From Bradyrhizobium sp. OK095 (lineage in GTDB: Bacteria; Pseudomonadota; Alphaproteobacteria; Rhizobiales; Xanthobacteraceae): DNA of 64,000 nucleotides. Of the stretch, positions 23,855-33,034 are shown piece by piece. Below the pieces are notes generated by a model. That model was not told the DNA's origin. It saw only the letters and a program-made list of their open reading frames with translations, and made no database searches. The stretch is from positions 1-64,000 of the forward strand of contig NZ_FOBX01000004.1 of the NCBI RefSeq assembly GCF_900109945.1, read 5' to 3'. How positions within the stretch are numbered: the first letter of the stretch is position 1; each line of letters opens with the position of its first letter. The position numbers and the translations under genes were made by a program.

Positions 23855-26644
23855 TCACGCCGCCGGCTGAACCGCCTTGTCGCCGGCCATCACATGGGTC
23901 AGCGCGCTCTTGATTGCGGACTGGCGTGTTGGCGCGTTGATCTGGGCGCCCAGGAGATCAGTGACATAGAACACGTCGCGGGCGCGCTCGCCGAACGTCG
24001 CGACATGGGCGGACGCAATGTTGAGATTGAGCTTCGAGATCGCGGTGGTCAGCTCGTAGAGCAGGCCGGGGCGGTCGAGGCCGGACATCTCGATCACGGT
24101 GTAGCGGTCGGACCATTGGTTGTTGATGGTCACCTCGGGCTCGATCACGAACGGACGCGCCTTGCTGCGCACGGTGCGCCGCGCCACCACTTCGGGCAGG
24201 CGGAGCTTGCCTTCCAGCACGTCCTCGATCATCTCGCCGATGCGCGTGGCGCGGCGGCCCTCGTCTTCGTCGCGGTCGTATTCCCGCGAGATCGAGATCG
24301 TGTCGAGCGCGCGGCCGTCGGTGGTGGTGTAGATCTGGGCGTCGACGATGTTGGCGCCGGCCGAGGCGCAGGCGCCCGCGATGATCGAGAGCAGCCAGGG
24401 ATGGTCGGCCGCGAAGATCGTGAGCTCGGTGACGCCGCGCACTTCGTCGAAGCCGACATTGATCGCGAGCTTGTGGCCGGCCTGCTCGCTGGAGCGGACG
24501 AAGCGGGCGTGGCGGATTTTTCGCGGCAGCTCGACCTTGAGCCAGTAGGCCGGATAATGCCGGCCGATATAGGCATCGAGCTCGTCCGTCGGCCATTCGG
24601 CGAAGGCCATGCGGAATTCGGCGTGCGCGGCCACGAGGCGCTTGCCGCGGTCGACTTCCGAGAAGCCGCCGGTCAGCACCGGCTCGGTCTCATAATAAAG
24701 CGAGCGCAGCAGCTGCGCCTTCCAGCCGTTCCACACGCCGGGACCGACGCCGCGGATGTCGGCGGTGGTCAGGATCGTCAAAAGCTTCATCTGCTCGACC
24801 GATTGCACCACGGCGGCGAAATTCTCGATGGTCTTGCGATCGGACAGATCGCGCGACTGCGCGACCGTGGACATCGTCAGATGCTCCTCGATCAGCCAGG
24901 CCACGAGCTCGGTGTCTGCTGCACTGAAGCCGAGCCGCGGGCAGAGCCGCCGCGCCACCTTGGCGCCGGCGATCGAGTGATCCTCGGGCCGGCCTTTGGC
25001 GATATCGTGCAGCAGCGTCACGATGTAGATAACCGAACGGTGCTCGGGCCGGATCTTGCGCATCAGATCGCTGGCGAGCACGAACTCGTCGAGGCCGCCG
25101 CGCTCGATGTCCTGCAAGAAGCCGACGCAGCGGATCAGATGCTCGTCGACGGTGTAGTGATGATACATGTTGAACTGCATCATCGAGACGATCTTGCCGA
25201 AGGCGCGGATGAAATGGCCGAGCACGCCGGTCTCGTTCATCCGCCGCAGCACGATCTCGGCGTTGTCGGAGGTCAGGATCTCCATGAACAGCCGGTTGGC
25301 TTCGGGGTTCTCGCGCATACTCGCGTTGATCAGCCCGAGCGAGCGGGTCACGTCGCGCATCGCATCCGGGTGGAAGGCGAGGTTGTTCTTCTGCGCCAGC
25401 CGGAAGATGCGGATCAAATTGACCGGATCGTGCTTGAAGATGTCGGGCGCGGCGACGTTGATGCGGTTGTTGTCGACGATGAAGTCGTCGCTGTCAGGCA
25501 CGCGCCGCTTCACGGGCGTGGGCCGCAGCCGGGCCATCATACGGCTCAAGACCGGCGCGGGCTTGGCCTGCTGGTCCTCGAGCTTGGCGCACAGAATGGC
25601 GGTGAGGTTGCCGACTTCCTTGGCAACCAGGAAGTAGTGCTTCATGAAGCGCTCGACGTCCTGCATCCCGGGATGCGAGGTGTAGCCAAGCCGGACCGCG
25701 ATCTCGCGCTGGAGGTCGAACGACAGCCGCTCCTCCGGTCGTCCGGAATAGAAGTGCAGATTGCAGCGCACCGACCAGAGGAAGTCTGCGCAGCGGCGGA
25801 AGGTGCGGTACTCCTGCGCGTCGAACACGCCGCGCTCGACCAGCTCGTCGGTGTCGCGGACGCGGTAGACGTATTTGGCGATCCAGAACAGCGTGTGCAG
25901 GTCGCGCAGCGCGCCCTTGCCGTCCTTGACGTTGGGCTCGACCAGATAACGCGACTGGCCGCCGCGGCGGTGGCGTTCCTCGCGCTCGGCAAGCTTTGCG
26001 GTGACGAATTCGGACGCGGTGCCCTGCACCACTTCCTTGTCGAAGCGATCGACCAGCTCGTCATAGAGCGGCTGGTCGCCGGTGAGGAAGCGGGTCTCCA
26101 GGATCGCGGTGCGGATGGTCATGTCGCCGCGCGCCTGGCGGATCGATTCATCGACCGAGCGCGTGGCGTGGCCGACCTTCAGCCCCATGTCCCAGAGGCA
26201 GTAGAGGATGGCTTCGGCGACCTGCTCGCCCCAGGCGGTCTGCTTGTAGGGCAGGATGAACAACAGATCGATGTCGGATTCGGGCGCCATCAGGCCGCGG
26301 CCATAGCCACCGGTCGCGACCACCGCCATCCGCTCCGCGCCGCTCGGGATATGCGAGCGGTAGAGATGGCGCGTCGCCGCAGAATAGAGAATGCGGATGA
26401 TCTCGTCCTGCACATGGCACAGCCGCTCGGCGCAGCGGCGGCCGTGGCGGTCCTTCAGCAGGATCGCCTGTGCTGCGGCGCGCGACGCGATCAGCTCGGC
26501 CTTGAGCAATTGCGCCATGGCGGTGCGGAACGCGTCCTCGCGGCCCTCATGCTTTTCGGCAAGCGCATCGACCGCGGCGGTGATCCGCGCGGTGTCGAAG
26601 CGATCGTCCACCTCTGGCTTTTGCTCAGTCGCGACGCTGTCCAT
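23855..26644 (-). CDS. glnD: Bifunctional PII uridylyltransferase/uridylyl-removing enzyme
   Basis: A 929-residue nitrogen sensor. It adds UMP to PII when glutamine is low and removes it when glutamine is high. The nucleotidyltransferase site is TGGYGRGLMAPESDIDL with Asp124 and Asp126; the HD hydrolase site is LLHDIAKG with His546-Asp547; two ACT domains close the protein, one around VTELTIFAADHPWLLSIIAG and one around IEMSGLDRPGLLYELT. Length and order match rhizobial GlnD. The gene ends 11 bases from convergent ogt. Confidence 0.96.
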   Translation of the reverse strand: MDSVATEQKPEVDDRFDTARITAAVDALAEKHEGREDAFRTAMAQLLKAELIASRAAAQAILLKDRHGRRCAERLCHVQDEIIRILYSAATRHLYRSHIPSGAERMAVVATGGYGRGLMAPESDIDLLFILPYKQTAWGEQVAEAILYCLWDMGLKVGHATRSVDESIRQARGDMTIRTAILETRFLTGDQPLYDELVDRFDKEVVQGTASEFVTAKLAEREERHRRGGQSRYLVEPNVKDGKGALRDLHTLFWIAKYVYRVRDTDELVERGVFDAQEYRTFRRCADFLWSVRCNLHFYSGRPEERLSFDLQREIAVRLGYTSHPGMQDVERFMKHYFLVAKEVGNLTAILCAKLEDQQAKPAPVLSRMMARLRPTPVKRRVPDSDDFIVDNNRINVAAPDIFKHDPVNLIRIFRLAQKNNLAFHPDAMRDVTRSLGLINASMRENPEANRLFMEILTSDNAEIVLRRMNETGVLGHFIRAFGKIVSMMQFNMYHHYTVDEHLIRCVGFLQDIERGGLDEFVLASDLMRKIRPEHRSVIYIVTLLHDIAKGRPEDHSIAGAKVARRLCPRLGFSAADTELVAWLIEEHLTMSTVAQSRDLSDRKTIENFAAVVQSVEQMKLLTILTTADIRGVGPGVWNGWKAQLLRSLYYETEPVLTGGFSEVDRGKRLVAAHAEFRMAFAEWPTDELDAYIGRHYPAYWLKVELPRKIRHARFVRSSEQAGHKLAINVGFDEVRGVTELTIFAADHPWLLSIIAGACASAGANIVDAQIYTTTDGRALDTISISREYDRDEDEGRRATRIGEMIEDVLEGKLRLPEVVARRTVRSKARPFVIEPEVTINNQWSDRYTVIEMSGLDRPGLLYELTTAISKLNLNIASAHVATFGERARDVFYVTDLLGAQINAPTRQSAIKSALTHVMAGDKAVQPAA

Positions 26645-26832
26645 GCTTCACCGGATATAAGAGGTGACAGGCGCTGTCACCCGCCATTCTCTGGCAATAG
26701 TCGTTCCATGCTGGAAAAGGCCGGCTTGGAGCAAATCTGTTCTCAGGCGGCGGCCTTTCAAGGGGCGGATTTTCTCGTTGACCTCTAGTTATAACTCATT
26801 GAAAAACAATGAAGTTTTGGAGGAGGCTGGGC

Positions 26833-27804
26833 ATGACCAAGATAACACGACGCATTCTGTTGGCGGGAGCAGTTGCATTCGCCATGACCCCCGCGGCGAA
26901 GGCGGCGGACCCGCTCAAGGAAATCCGCATCGACTGGGCGACCTACAATCCGGTGTCGATGGTCCTGAAACAGAAGGGCCTGCTGGAGAAGGAGTTCGCC
27001 AAGGACGGTATCACCGTCACCTGGGTGCAGTCGGCGGGCTCGAACAAGGCGCTCGAATTCCTCAACGCCGGTTCGATCGATTTCGGCTCGACCGCGGGCT
27101 CGGCGGCGCTGGTCGCGCGCATCAACGGCAACCCGATCAAGTCGATCTACGTCTATTCGCGTCCCGAGTGGACCGCGCTGGTGACGGCCAAGGATTCCAA
27201 GATCGCGAGCGTGGCCGATCTCAAAGGCAAGCGCGTCGCGGTGACGCGCGGCACCGACCCGCACATCTTCCTGGTGCGCGCGCTGCTTGGCGCCGGCTTG
27301 ACTGAAAAGGACATCACGCCGGTGCTGCTCCAGCATGCCGACGGCAAGACCGCGCTGATCCGCGGCGACGTCGACGCCTGGGCCGGTCTCGATCCGATGA
27401 TGGCGCAGGCCGAGGTCGAGGAGGGCGCAAAGCTGTTCTACCGCAAGGCCGACGCCAACACCTGGGGCATCCTCAATGTGCGCGAGCAGTTCTTGAAGGA
27501 TTATCCGGACGCCGCCCGCCGCGTGCTCGCGGTGTACGAGGACGCGCGCAAATATTCGCTGGCGAATTACGATGATCTCAAGAAGACCTTCATCGCGGTG
27601 ACCAAGCTGCCTGAGGCTGTCGTCGACAAGCAGCTTAGAGAGCGCACCGAGCTCACCCATAGCCGCATCGGCGCGCCCCAGCGCGAGTCGATCCTCGCCG
27701 CGGGCCTCGCGCTGCAACAGGCCGGCGTCGTCGATGCCAAGGTCGATGTGAAGGCGACGCTGGATGCCCTGATCGACGACCAGGTCCCGCTGCCGACGAA
27801 TTGA
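26833..27804 (+). CDS. Sulfonate/nitrate/taurine-type ABC transporter substrate-binding protein
   Basis: A 323-residue periplasmic binding protein of the SsuA/TauA/NrtA class. The signal peptide begins TRRILLAGAVAFAM and ends near AKAADP. EIRIDWATYNPVSMVLKQKGLLEKEF, FLNAGSIDFGSTAGSAALVA and DLKGKRVAVTRGTDPHIFLVRAL are standard for the group. I chose the ATG at 26833 over the one at 26809 because GGAGGAGG lies 6 bases before it. It heads an operon with the permease and ATPase genes, though a palindromic repeat lies between it and the permease. The substrate is not decided by sequence; alkanesulfonates are the usual guess. Confidence 0.85.
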   Translation: MTKITRRILLAGAVAFAMTPAAKAADPLKEIRIDWATYNPVSMVLKQKGLLEKEFAKDGITVTWVQSAGSNKALEFLNAGSIDFGSTAGSAALVARINGNPIKSIYVYSRPEWTALVTAKDSKIASVADLKGKRVAVTRGTDPHIFLVRALLGAGLTEKDITPVLLQHADGKTALIRGDVDAWAGLDPMMAQAEVEEGAKLFYRKADANTWGILNVREQFLKDYPDAARRVLAVYEDARKYSLANYDDLKKTFIAVTKLPEAVVDKQLRERTELTHSRIGAPQRESILAAGLALQQAGVVDAKVDVKATLDALIDDQVPLPTN

Positions 27805-27814
27805 TCTCAGACTT

Positions 27815-27900
27815 GTAGCCCGGATGGAGCGCAGCGAAATCCGGGACTGCTCGAACGATGGCGAGGTCCCCGGATTGCGCTGCGCTCCATCCGGGCTACG
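27815..27900. repeat. Palindromic intergenic repeat, family B copy 1
   Basis: TAGCCCGGATGGAGCGCAGC at the left pairs with GCTGCGCTCCATCCGGGCTA at the right, and the inner AATCCGGG/CCCGGATT continues the stem. A diverged copy lies at 32956-33025. This one sits inside an ABC operon, 10 bases after the binding-protein stop and about 58 bases before the permease start. It could stabilise or end the upstream part of the transcript. Confidence 0.8.
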
Positions 27901-27957
27901 CGGAAGAGACCGCCGCACGCCCTTGCATTCCCCGATCAGACGCGCTTCCTACCGGCC

Positions 27958-28803
27958 ATGATCTCCGACGCGCCAGTCCTGCAACAGACCTCGGAACCAG
28001 CGGACAGCACCGCTGCGCCGTCGCGACTGTCGCGCTATGCGCGGCCTCTGCTGGGCGTGCTGTTGCCGCTGATCCTCGCGCTCGGCTGGGAGATCGTGGT
28101 CTGGTCCGGCTGGTCCAACGGCCGGCTGGTGCCGCCGCCCTCGCGCGTCTTTGCCACCATCGCCGACCTCGCCCGCTCCGGCGAATTGGTCCGCCACATC
28201 GCCGCGACGCTGTGGCGTGTCGGCCTCGGCTTCGCCTTCGGCGTGGTCGCGGGCACGCTGTTAGGCGCCATCTCCGGCTATTGGTCGCTGGCGCGGCGGC
28301 TGCTCGATCCGACCGTGCAGGCGCTACGCGCGATCCCGTCGCTGGCCTGGGTGCCGCTGTTCATCCTCTGGCTCGGCATCTTCGAGACCTCGAAGATCGT
28401 GCTGATCGCCGTCGGCGTATTCTTCCCGGTCTATCTCGGCGTGATGGGTGCGATCCTCATCGTCGATCGCAAGATTGTCGAGGTCGGCCGCACCTTCCGT
28501 CTCTCCGGCCCGGCGATGATCCGCCGCATCCTGCTGCCTGCGGTGCTGCCGGCCTATGTCGTGTCCTTGCGTGTCGGCCTCGGCCTCGGCTGGATGTTCG
28601 TCGTCGCGGCCGAGCTGATCGGTGCTTCCGAAGGCCTCGGCTATCTCCTGCTCGACGGCCAGCAGCTCGGCAAGCCCGCGCAGATCCTGGCCGCGATCGT
28701 GATCTTCGCCATCCTCGGCAAGCTCACCGATTGGCTGATCGAGGTCGGCGCCGCGCCGTTCCTGCGCTGGCAGGACGCCTTCGGGCGCGCCAAAGAAACT
28801 TGA
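27958..28803 (+). CDS. Sulfonate/nitrate/taurine-type ABC transporter permease
   Basis: A 281-residue inner-membrane protein with about six hydrophobic segments. The EAA-like loop that docks the ATPase is VGRTFRLSGPAMIRRILLPAVLPAYV, and ARRLLDPTVQALRAIPSLAWVPLFILWLG is the SsuC/TauC signature. The N-terminal 30 residues are hydrophilic. It is followed 17 bases later by its ATPase. Together with the upstream binding protein it forms a complete importer. Confidence 0.88.
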   Translation: MISDAPVLQQTSEPADSTAAPSRLSRYARPLLGVLLPLILALGWEIVVWSGWSNGRLVPPPSRVFATIADLARSGELVRHIAATLWRVGLGFAFGVVAGTLLGAISGYWSLARRLLDPTVQALRAIPSLAWVPLFILWLGIFETSKIVLIAVGVFFPVYLGVMGAILIVDRKIVEVGRTFRLSGPAMIRRILLPAVLPAYVVSLRVGLGLGWMFVVAAELIGASEGLGYLLLDGQQLGKPAQILAAIVIFAILGKLTDWLIEVGAAPFLRWQDAFGRAKET

Positions 28804-28820
28804 CAAGGGAGCGTAACGCG

Positions 28821-29606
28821 ATGCTGGCGCTCGACCGGGTCAGCAAGACCTATCCCAACGGCGTACAGGCGCTGGCGCGGTTCTCCGCCGAGATCAGGCA
28901 AGGCGAGATTCTTGCCATCATCGGTGGCTCCGGCTGCGGCAAATCAACATTGCTGCGCGCCATCGCCGGCCTCGATCGCGCCAGCTCCGGCACGGTGACG
29001 CTCGATGACGAGGCGATCGCCGCGCCGCATGCCAAGATCGGGATCATCTTCCAGGAGCCGCGACTGCTGCCCTGGCTCAGCGTCGCCGATAACATTGGTT
29101 TCGGCCTCGCCGATCTGCCCGCAGCCGAGCGGCGCGCGAAGGTCGCGCGGGCGCTCGAACGCGTCGGTCTTGCCGACAAGGCGCAGGCCTGGCCGCGCGA
29201 GCTCTCGGGCGGGCAGGCGCAGCGCGTCGCGATTGCGCGGGCGCTGGTGCCGCAGCCCGAAGTGCTGCTGCTCGACGAGCCGTTCTCGGCACTCGATGCC
29301 TTCACCCGCCGCGACCTCCAGGATCATCTGCTCGACCTCTGGGCTGATACGCGGCCGACCTTGATCCTCGTCACACATGACGTCGACGAGGCCGTGGTGC
29401 TGGCCGATCGCGTGCTGGTGATGCGGCCGCGGCCGGGCCGGCTGTTCGACCAGATCGAGATCAATCTGGGCCGGCCGCGCGACCGCAATTCGCCGTTGTT
29501 CGAGAATTTCAAGCGAAGTGTGCTGACGTCACTCGACCGTTCGCTCGACCGCAATGTGCCCGACCGTGACGCAACCCAGGGTCCCGGTCAGGCCATGTGG
29601 TGGTGA
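28821..29606 (+). CDS. Sulfonate/nitrate/taurine-type ABC transporter ATP-binding protein
   Basis: A 261-residue ATPase. It has Walker A GGSGCGKST, a Q-loop in IFQEPRLLPWLSV, signature LSGGQAQRVAIARAL, Walker B VLLLDEPFSALD and the switch His in LVTHDVDEAV, a set that matches SsuB/TauB. The ATG at 28821 is preceded by GGGAGCG. The C-terminus after residue 220 is hydrophilic with repeated LDRSLDR. It completes the importer encoded from 26833. Confidence 0.9.
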   Translation: MLALDRVSKTYPNGVQALARFSAEIRQGEILAIIGGSGCGKSTLLRAIAGLDRASSGTVTLDDEAIAAPHAKIGIIFQEPRLLPWLSVADNIGFGLADLPAAERRAKVARALERVGLADKAQAWPRELSGGQAQRVAIARALVPQPEVLLLDEPFSALDAFTRRDLQDHLLDLWADTRPTLILVTHDVDEAVVLADRVLVMRPRPGRLFDQIEINLGRPRDRNSPLFENFKRSVLTSLDRSLDRNVPDRDATQGPGQAMWW

Positions 29607-29660
29607 CATTCTCTCTCTGAGCCGGTACATCGAGGAGCGATTTTTCCGGGAGAGAACAAG

Positions 29661-30170
29661 ATGGACGCCGCAGAACTGCGCCAGATGCAGGCCCCGATCA
29701 AGGAACGTTACAAGACCGATCCCAAGACCGCGATGATCACGCTGAAGGCCAAGGGCTCGACCGACAGCGAAGGCATCGCCTGCAAGGTCGAGACCGGCCG
29801 CGCCATCGCGATGGCGGGCCTGCATCCGGCCACCGGCGGCTCCGGCCTCGAGCTCTGCTCCGGCGACATGCTGCTGGAAGCGCTGGTCGCCTGCGCCGGC
29901 GTCACGCTGAAATCGGTTGCAACCGCGGTCGAGATTCCGTTGAAGACCGGCAACATCTATGCCGAGGGCGATCTCGATTTCCGCGGCACGCTCGGCGTCG
30001 ACAAGGAAACCCCGGTCGGCTTCGCCGAAATTCGCCTGCGCTTCGAGGTCGACACCGATGCGCCGCAGGACAAGCTCGATCTGTTGCTGAAGCTCACCGA
30101 GCGTTATTGCGTGGTCTACCAGACCATCAAGAACGGCCCGAAGGTTTCGGTGTCGATGCAGCGGATGTGA
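29661..30170 (+). CDS. OsmC-family peroxiredoxin-like protein
   Basis: A 169-residue protein of the OsmC/Ohr fold. The two cysteines expected for thiol peroxidase chemistry are present, in EALVACAGVTLK and in ERYCVVYQT. GGSGLELCSGDMLLEALVACAG is typical of the OsmC branch, which reduces organic hydroperoxides or hydrogen peroxide. It follows the ABC ATPase gene by 54 bases and may be read through from it. It ends in front of a perfect hairpin. Confidence 0.85.
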   Translation: MDAAELRQMQAPIKERYKTDPKTAMITLKAKGSTDSEGIACKVETGRAIAMAGLHPATGGSGLELCSGDMLLEALVACAGVTLKSVATAVEIPLKTGNIYAEGDLDFRGTLGVDKETPVGFAEIRLRFEVDTDAPQDKLDLLLKLTERYCVVYQTIKNGPKVSVSMQRM

Positions 30171-30177
30171 TGCTCTG

Positions 30178-30199
30178 ACCCTCCCCTCCAGGGGAGGGT
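30178..30199 (+). promoter_or_regulatory. Perfect hairpin whose 3' arm carries the Shine-Dalgarno of the next gene
   Basis: ACCCTCCCCT (30178-30187) pairs with AGGGGAGGGT (30190-30199) across a two-base gap. The 3' arm is purine-rich and lies about 11 bases before the ATG at 30211, so it is the only good ribosome site for that gene. Folding would hide it. It may also be one of the C/G-rich palindromes that recur at gene ends in this window. Confidence 0.55.
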
Positions 30200-30210
30200 A
30201 AGAAGAAAAA

Positions 30211-31020
30211 ATGTCCCCCGATCTCCACTTCGTCCTCTTCCTTCTCTTGCGCATGGCGATAGCGGCGGCGTTCGTCGTGACGGCGTCTGTTATCACCGAG
30301 CGGTCGGGCCCCGTGATCGGCGCGCTGATCGCGACCCTGCCGGTCTCGGCCGGTCCCTCCTACGTATTCCTCGCGATCGACCACGACGCCGCCTTCATCG
30401 CGCAGGGCGCGCTGGCGAGCCTGCCGATCAATGCGGCGACGATTTCCATGTGTCTCACCTATGTCGTGCTGGCGCAGCGGCGCGGCATGCTGGTGAGTTG
30501 CGCAAGCGCGTTCGCGGTCTGGATCATACTGGCCTCGATCATCCGCCGGTTCGACTGGTCGCTCACCGCCGGGCTCGCCGCCAATCTGATCGCGTTCGGC
30601 ATCTGCATTCCGCTGCTCGCGGGCTATCGTCACGTCAAGATGCCGCTGGTGGCGCGCCGCTGGTATGACGTCCCGATGCGGGCCGTGCTGGTCGCAACCC
30701 TCGTCGCCATCGTAGTCTCGACCTCCAGCTGGGTCGGCCCTCGCATCAGCGGCATCATCGCGATCTTTCCGGTCGTGTTCTCCAGCATCATGGTGATCCT
30801 GCATCCGCGCATCGGCGGTCCACCGACAGCCGCCGTGCTCGCCAACTCCGCCTGGGGCCTGCTCGGATTCGGCATGGCGATTGCCGTTATGCACGTCGCG
30901 GTGGAGCAGTTCGGTTCCGCGATCGGTTTGAGTCTCGCGCTCGCGACCTGCGTGACATGGAACCTGACGCTCTGGGGGATCGGGCGGCGTGCGGTGCACA
31001 AGGCGCGGCAGACGCCGTGA
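30211..31020 (+). CDS. Integral membrane protein of unknown function
   Basis: A 269-residue protein with about eight hydrophobic segments and few charged residues. GPVIGALIATLPVSAGPSYVFLAIDH and the later SGIIAIFPVVFSSIMVILHPRIGGP look like an internal duplication of a four-helix unit (both have the pattern GxIIA..P). I do not recognise the family with confidence; a small transporter is possible. It follows osmC by 40 bases. Confidence 0.65.
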   Translation: MSPDLHFVLFLLLRMAIAAAFVVTASVITERSGPVIGALIATLPVSAGPSYVFLAIDHDAAFIAQGALASLPINAATISMCLTYVVLAQRRGMLVSCASAFAVWIILASIIRRFDWSLTAGLAANLIAFGICIPLLAGYRHVKMPLVARRWYDVPMRAVLVATLVAIVVSTSSWVGPRISGIIAIFPVVFSSIMVILHPRIGGPPTAAVLANSAWGLLGFGMAIAVMHVAVEQFGSAIGLSLALATCVTWNLTLWGIGRRAVHKARQTP

Positions 31021-31268
31021 GACTACGGAAACTTGTCGCCGCCGGATTTCGACATGTTCGTTAGAACTTTATTCGAGCTTTCCCCTTACGAATTATATTG
31101 CGTGCCCGTCTCGGCTCCATTCGTGCGTCATGATGGCGAATTTGGCGATTTGATCGCCCCGGACCCGCGGGATTGTGGATTGGAATACGGCGACTCCGCC
31201 GCACGGTTGCACTCCCTGGTTTAGATGGGCGTGTTCCATCGGCGTTATTTCGAGATGGAGATTCCTTG

Positions 31269-32945
31269 ATGTTTGGTCGTAAGTCCCGCGGTGATGCGGA
31301 AGCACAGCTCGCTGCCATCGGCCGCTCGCAGGCGATGATCGAATTCAAACTTGATGGGACGATCATCACGGCTAACAAGAATTTTCTCGATGCCCTCGGC
31401 TATCGGCTTGACGAAATCCAGGGCAAGCATCACTCGATGTTCGTGCCGGCCGACCAGCGCGACAACGCTGAGTACGAGGCGTTCTGGGCCGCACTGAACC
31501 GTGGCGAGTATCAGGCGCGCGAGTTCAAGCGGATCGCGAAGGGCGGCCGCGAGGTCTGGATCGAAGCATCCTACAATCCGGTACTCGACGGCGATGGCAA
31601 GGCGGTGATGGTCGCCAAGATTGCCACCGACATCACTGAGAAGAAGATCCGGGGCCTGACGGACGCCTCGAAGATCGCCGCCAACAGCCGAGCCCAGGCC
31701 GTGATCGAGTTCAAGCTTGACGGCACCATCGTCACCGCCAACGAGAATTTCTGCAAGGCGCTCGGCTATTCGCTCGCCGAGATCCAAGGCAAGCATCACA
31801 GTCTGTTCGTCGCCGAGGCTGACCGCAACAGCACGGCCTATCGTGAATTCTGGGCTGCGCTCAACCGGGGCGACTACCAGGCCGGCGAGTTCAAGCGGAT
31901 CGGCAAGGGCGGCCGCGAGGTCTGGATCCTCGCCTCCTACAATCCGCTGCTCGACGAGAACGGCAAACCGTTCGGCGTCGTCAAATACGCAACCGACGTC
32001 ACCGCGGAGAAGCTGAAGAACGCCGATCTCGCCGGTCAGATGTCGGCGATCGACAAGGCGCAGGCCGTGATCGAGTTCAACATGGACGGCACGATCATCA
32101 CTGCCAATCCCAATTTCCTCGCCACGCTCGGCTATTCGCTGGCCGAGATCCAGGGCAAGCATCACAGCATGTTCGTCGATCCGTCGGAGCGCGACAGCCC
32201 CGCCTATCGCGAGTTCTGGGCTGCGCTTGGCCGCGGTCAGTACCAGGCGGCCGAATACAAGCGCATCGGCAAGGGTGGCCGGGAGGTCTACATCCAGGCG
32301 TCCTACAACCCGATCCTCGATCTCAACGGCAAGCCGTTCAAGGTCGTGAAATACGCCACCGACACCACGCGGCAGGTGCTGGTCCGCATGGGCAATGAGC
32401 GCGTCCGCGCCATGATGGAATCGGTTGCGGCAGGCTCGGAGGAGCTGAACGCCTCGGTGCGGGAGATCTCCGCGGCGATGACGAAGTCGCGGGAGACCGC
32501 GATGAGCGCGGTGGATCAGGTCGCTTCTGCGGACGCCAAGGCGCAGCGCCTCACCGAGGCCGCGCAGTCGATGAGCGGTATCGTCGAGATGATCAACAGC
32601 ATCACTGGCCAGATCAACCTGCTGGCGCTGAACGCCACGATCGAATCCGCCCGCGCCGGCGAAGCCGGCCGTGGCTTTGCCGTGGTTGCGTCCGAAGTGA
32701 AGAGCCTCGCCAACCAGGCCAAGCAGGCAACCGACAAGATCGGCCAGGAGATCGGCAGCCTCAACGGCATCTCAGGCGATGTCGTCAGCGCGCTCGCCTC
32801 GATCAAGCAGGCGATCAACAATGTCAGCGAATACGTGACATCCACGGCCGCCGCCGTCGAGGAGCAGAGCACGGTCACGAACGAGATGTCGACCAGCATG
32901 CAGCGTGCCGCCGCGGAAGCGACCGCGATCGCGGCTAGGGCGTAG
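31269..32945 (+). CDS. Soluble methyl-accepting chemotaxis protein with three tandem PAS domains
   Basis: A 558-residue receptor with no membrane segment. Three PAS repeats have an exact period of 122 residues: [11 protein letters not shown] (residues 26-36), [11 protein letters not shown] (148-158) and [11 protein letters not shown] (270-280), each followed by ALGY or TLGY and EIQGKHHS. The signalling domain (about 380-558) has the receptor hairpin tip [35 protein letters not shown]. It would sense an intracellular ligand, redox state or energy and signal to CheA. The ATG at 31269 follows GGAGATTC. No other che gene is in the window. Confidence 0.92.
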   Translation: MFGRKSRGDAEAQLAAIGRSQAMIEFKLDGTIITANKNFLDALGYRLDEIQGKHHSMFVPADQRDNAEYEAFWAALNRGEYQAREFKRIAKGGREVWIEASYNPVLDGDGKAVMVAKIATDITEKKIRGLTDASKIAANSRAQAVIEFKLDGTIVTANENFCKALGYSLAEIQGKHHSLFVAEADRNSTAYREFWAALNRGDYQAGEFKRIGKGGREVWILASYNPLLDENGKPFGVVKYATDVTAEKLKNADLAGQMSAIDKAQAVIEFNMDGTIITANPNFLATLGYSLAEIQGKHHSMFVDPSERDSPAYREFWAALGRGQYQAAEYKRIGKGGREVYIQASYNPILDLNGKPFKVVKYATDTTRQVLVRMGNERVRAMMESVAAGSEELNASVREISAAMTKSRETAMSAVDQVASADAKAQRLTEAAQSMSGIVEMINSITGQINLLALNATIESARAGEAGRGFAVVASEVKSLANQAKQATDKIGQEIGSLNGISGDVVSALASIKQAINNVSEYVTSTAAAVEEQSTVTNEMSTSMQRAAAEATAIAARA

Positions 32946-32955
32946 ATCTCCATCT

Positions 32956-33025
32956 GTAGCCCGCATGAGCGTAGCGATATGCGGGACACGCGATCCCGGA
33001 TGTCGCTTCGCTCATCCGGGCTACG
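32956..33025. repeat. Palindromic intergenic repeat, family B copy 2
   Basis: GTAGCCCGCATGAGCGTAGC at the left mirrors CGCTCATCCGGGCTACG at the right, with CCCGGATGTCGC in the middle. It is a shorter, diverged relative of the element at 27815-27900. It separates the chemoreceptor from the convergent mutS gene. Confidence 0.7.
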
Positions 33026-33034
33026 GCACTGTCT

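Noticed and set aside
26778..26795. TTGACC and TATAAC upstream of the binding-protein gene as a promoter
   Set aside because: The two hexamers are only 6 bases apart, too close for a sigma-70 type promoter.
31033..31224. 63-residue open frame upstream of the soluble chemoreceptor
   Set aside because: It has no start signals and no recognisable features, and it lies in what is probably the receptor's control region.
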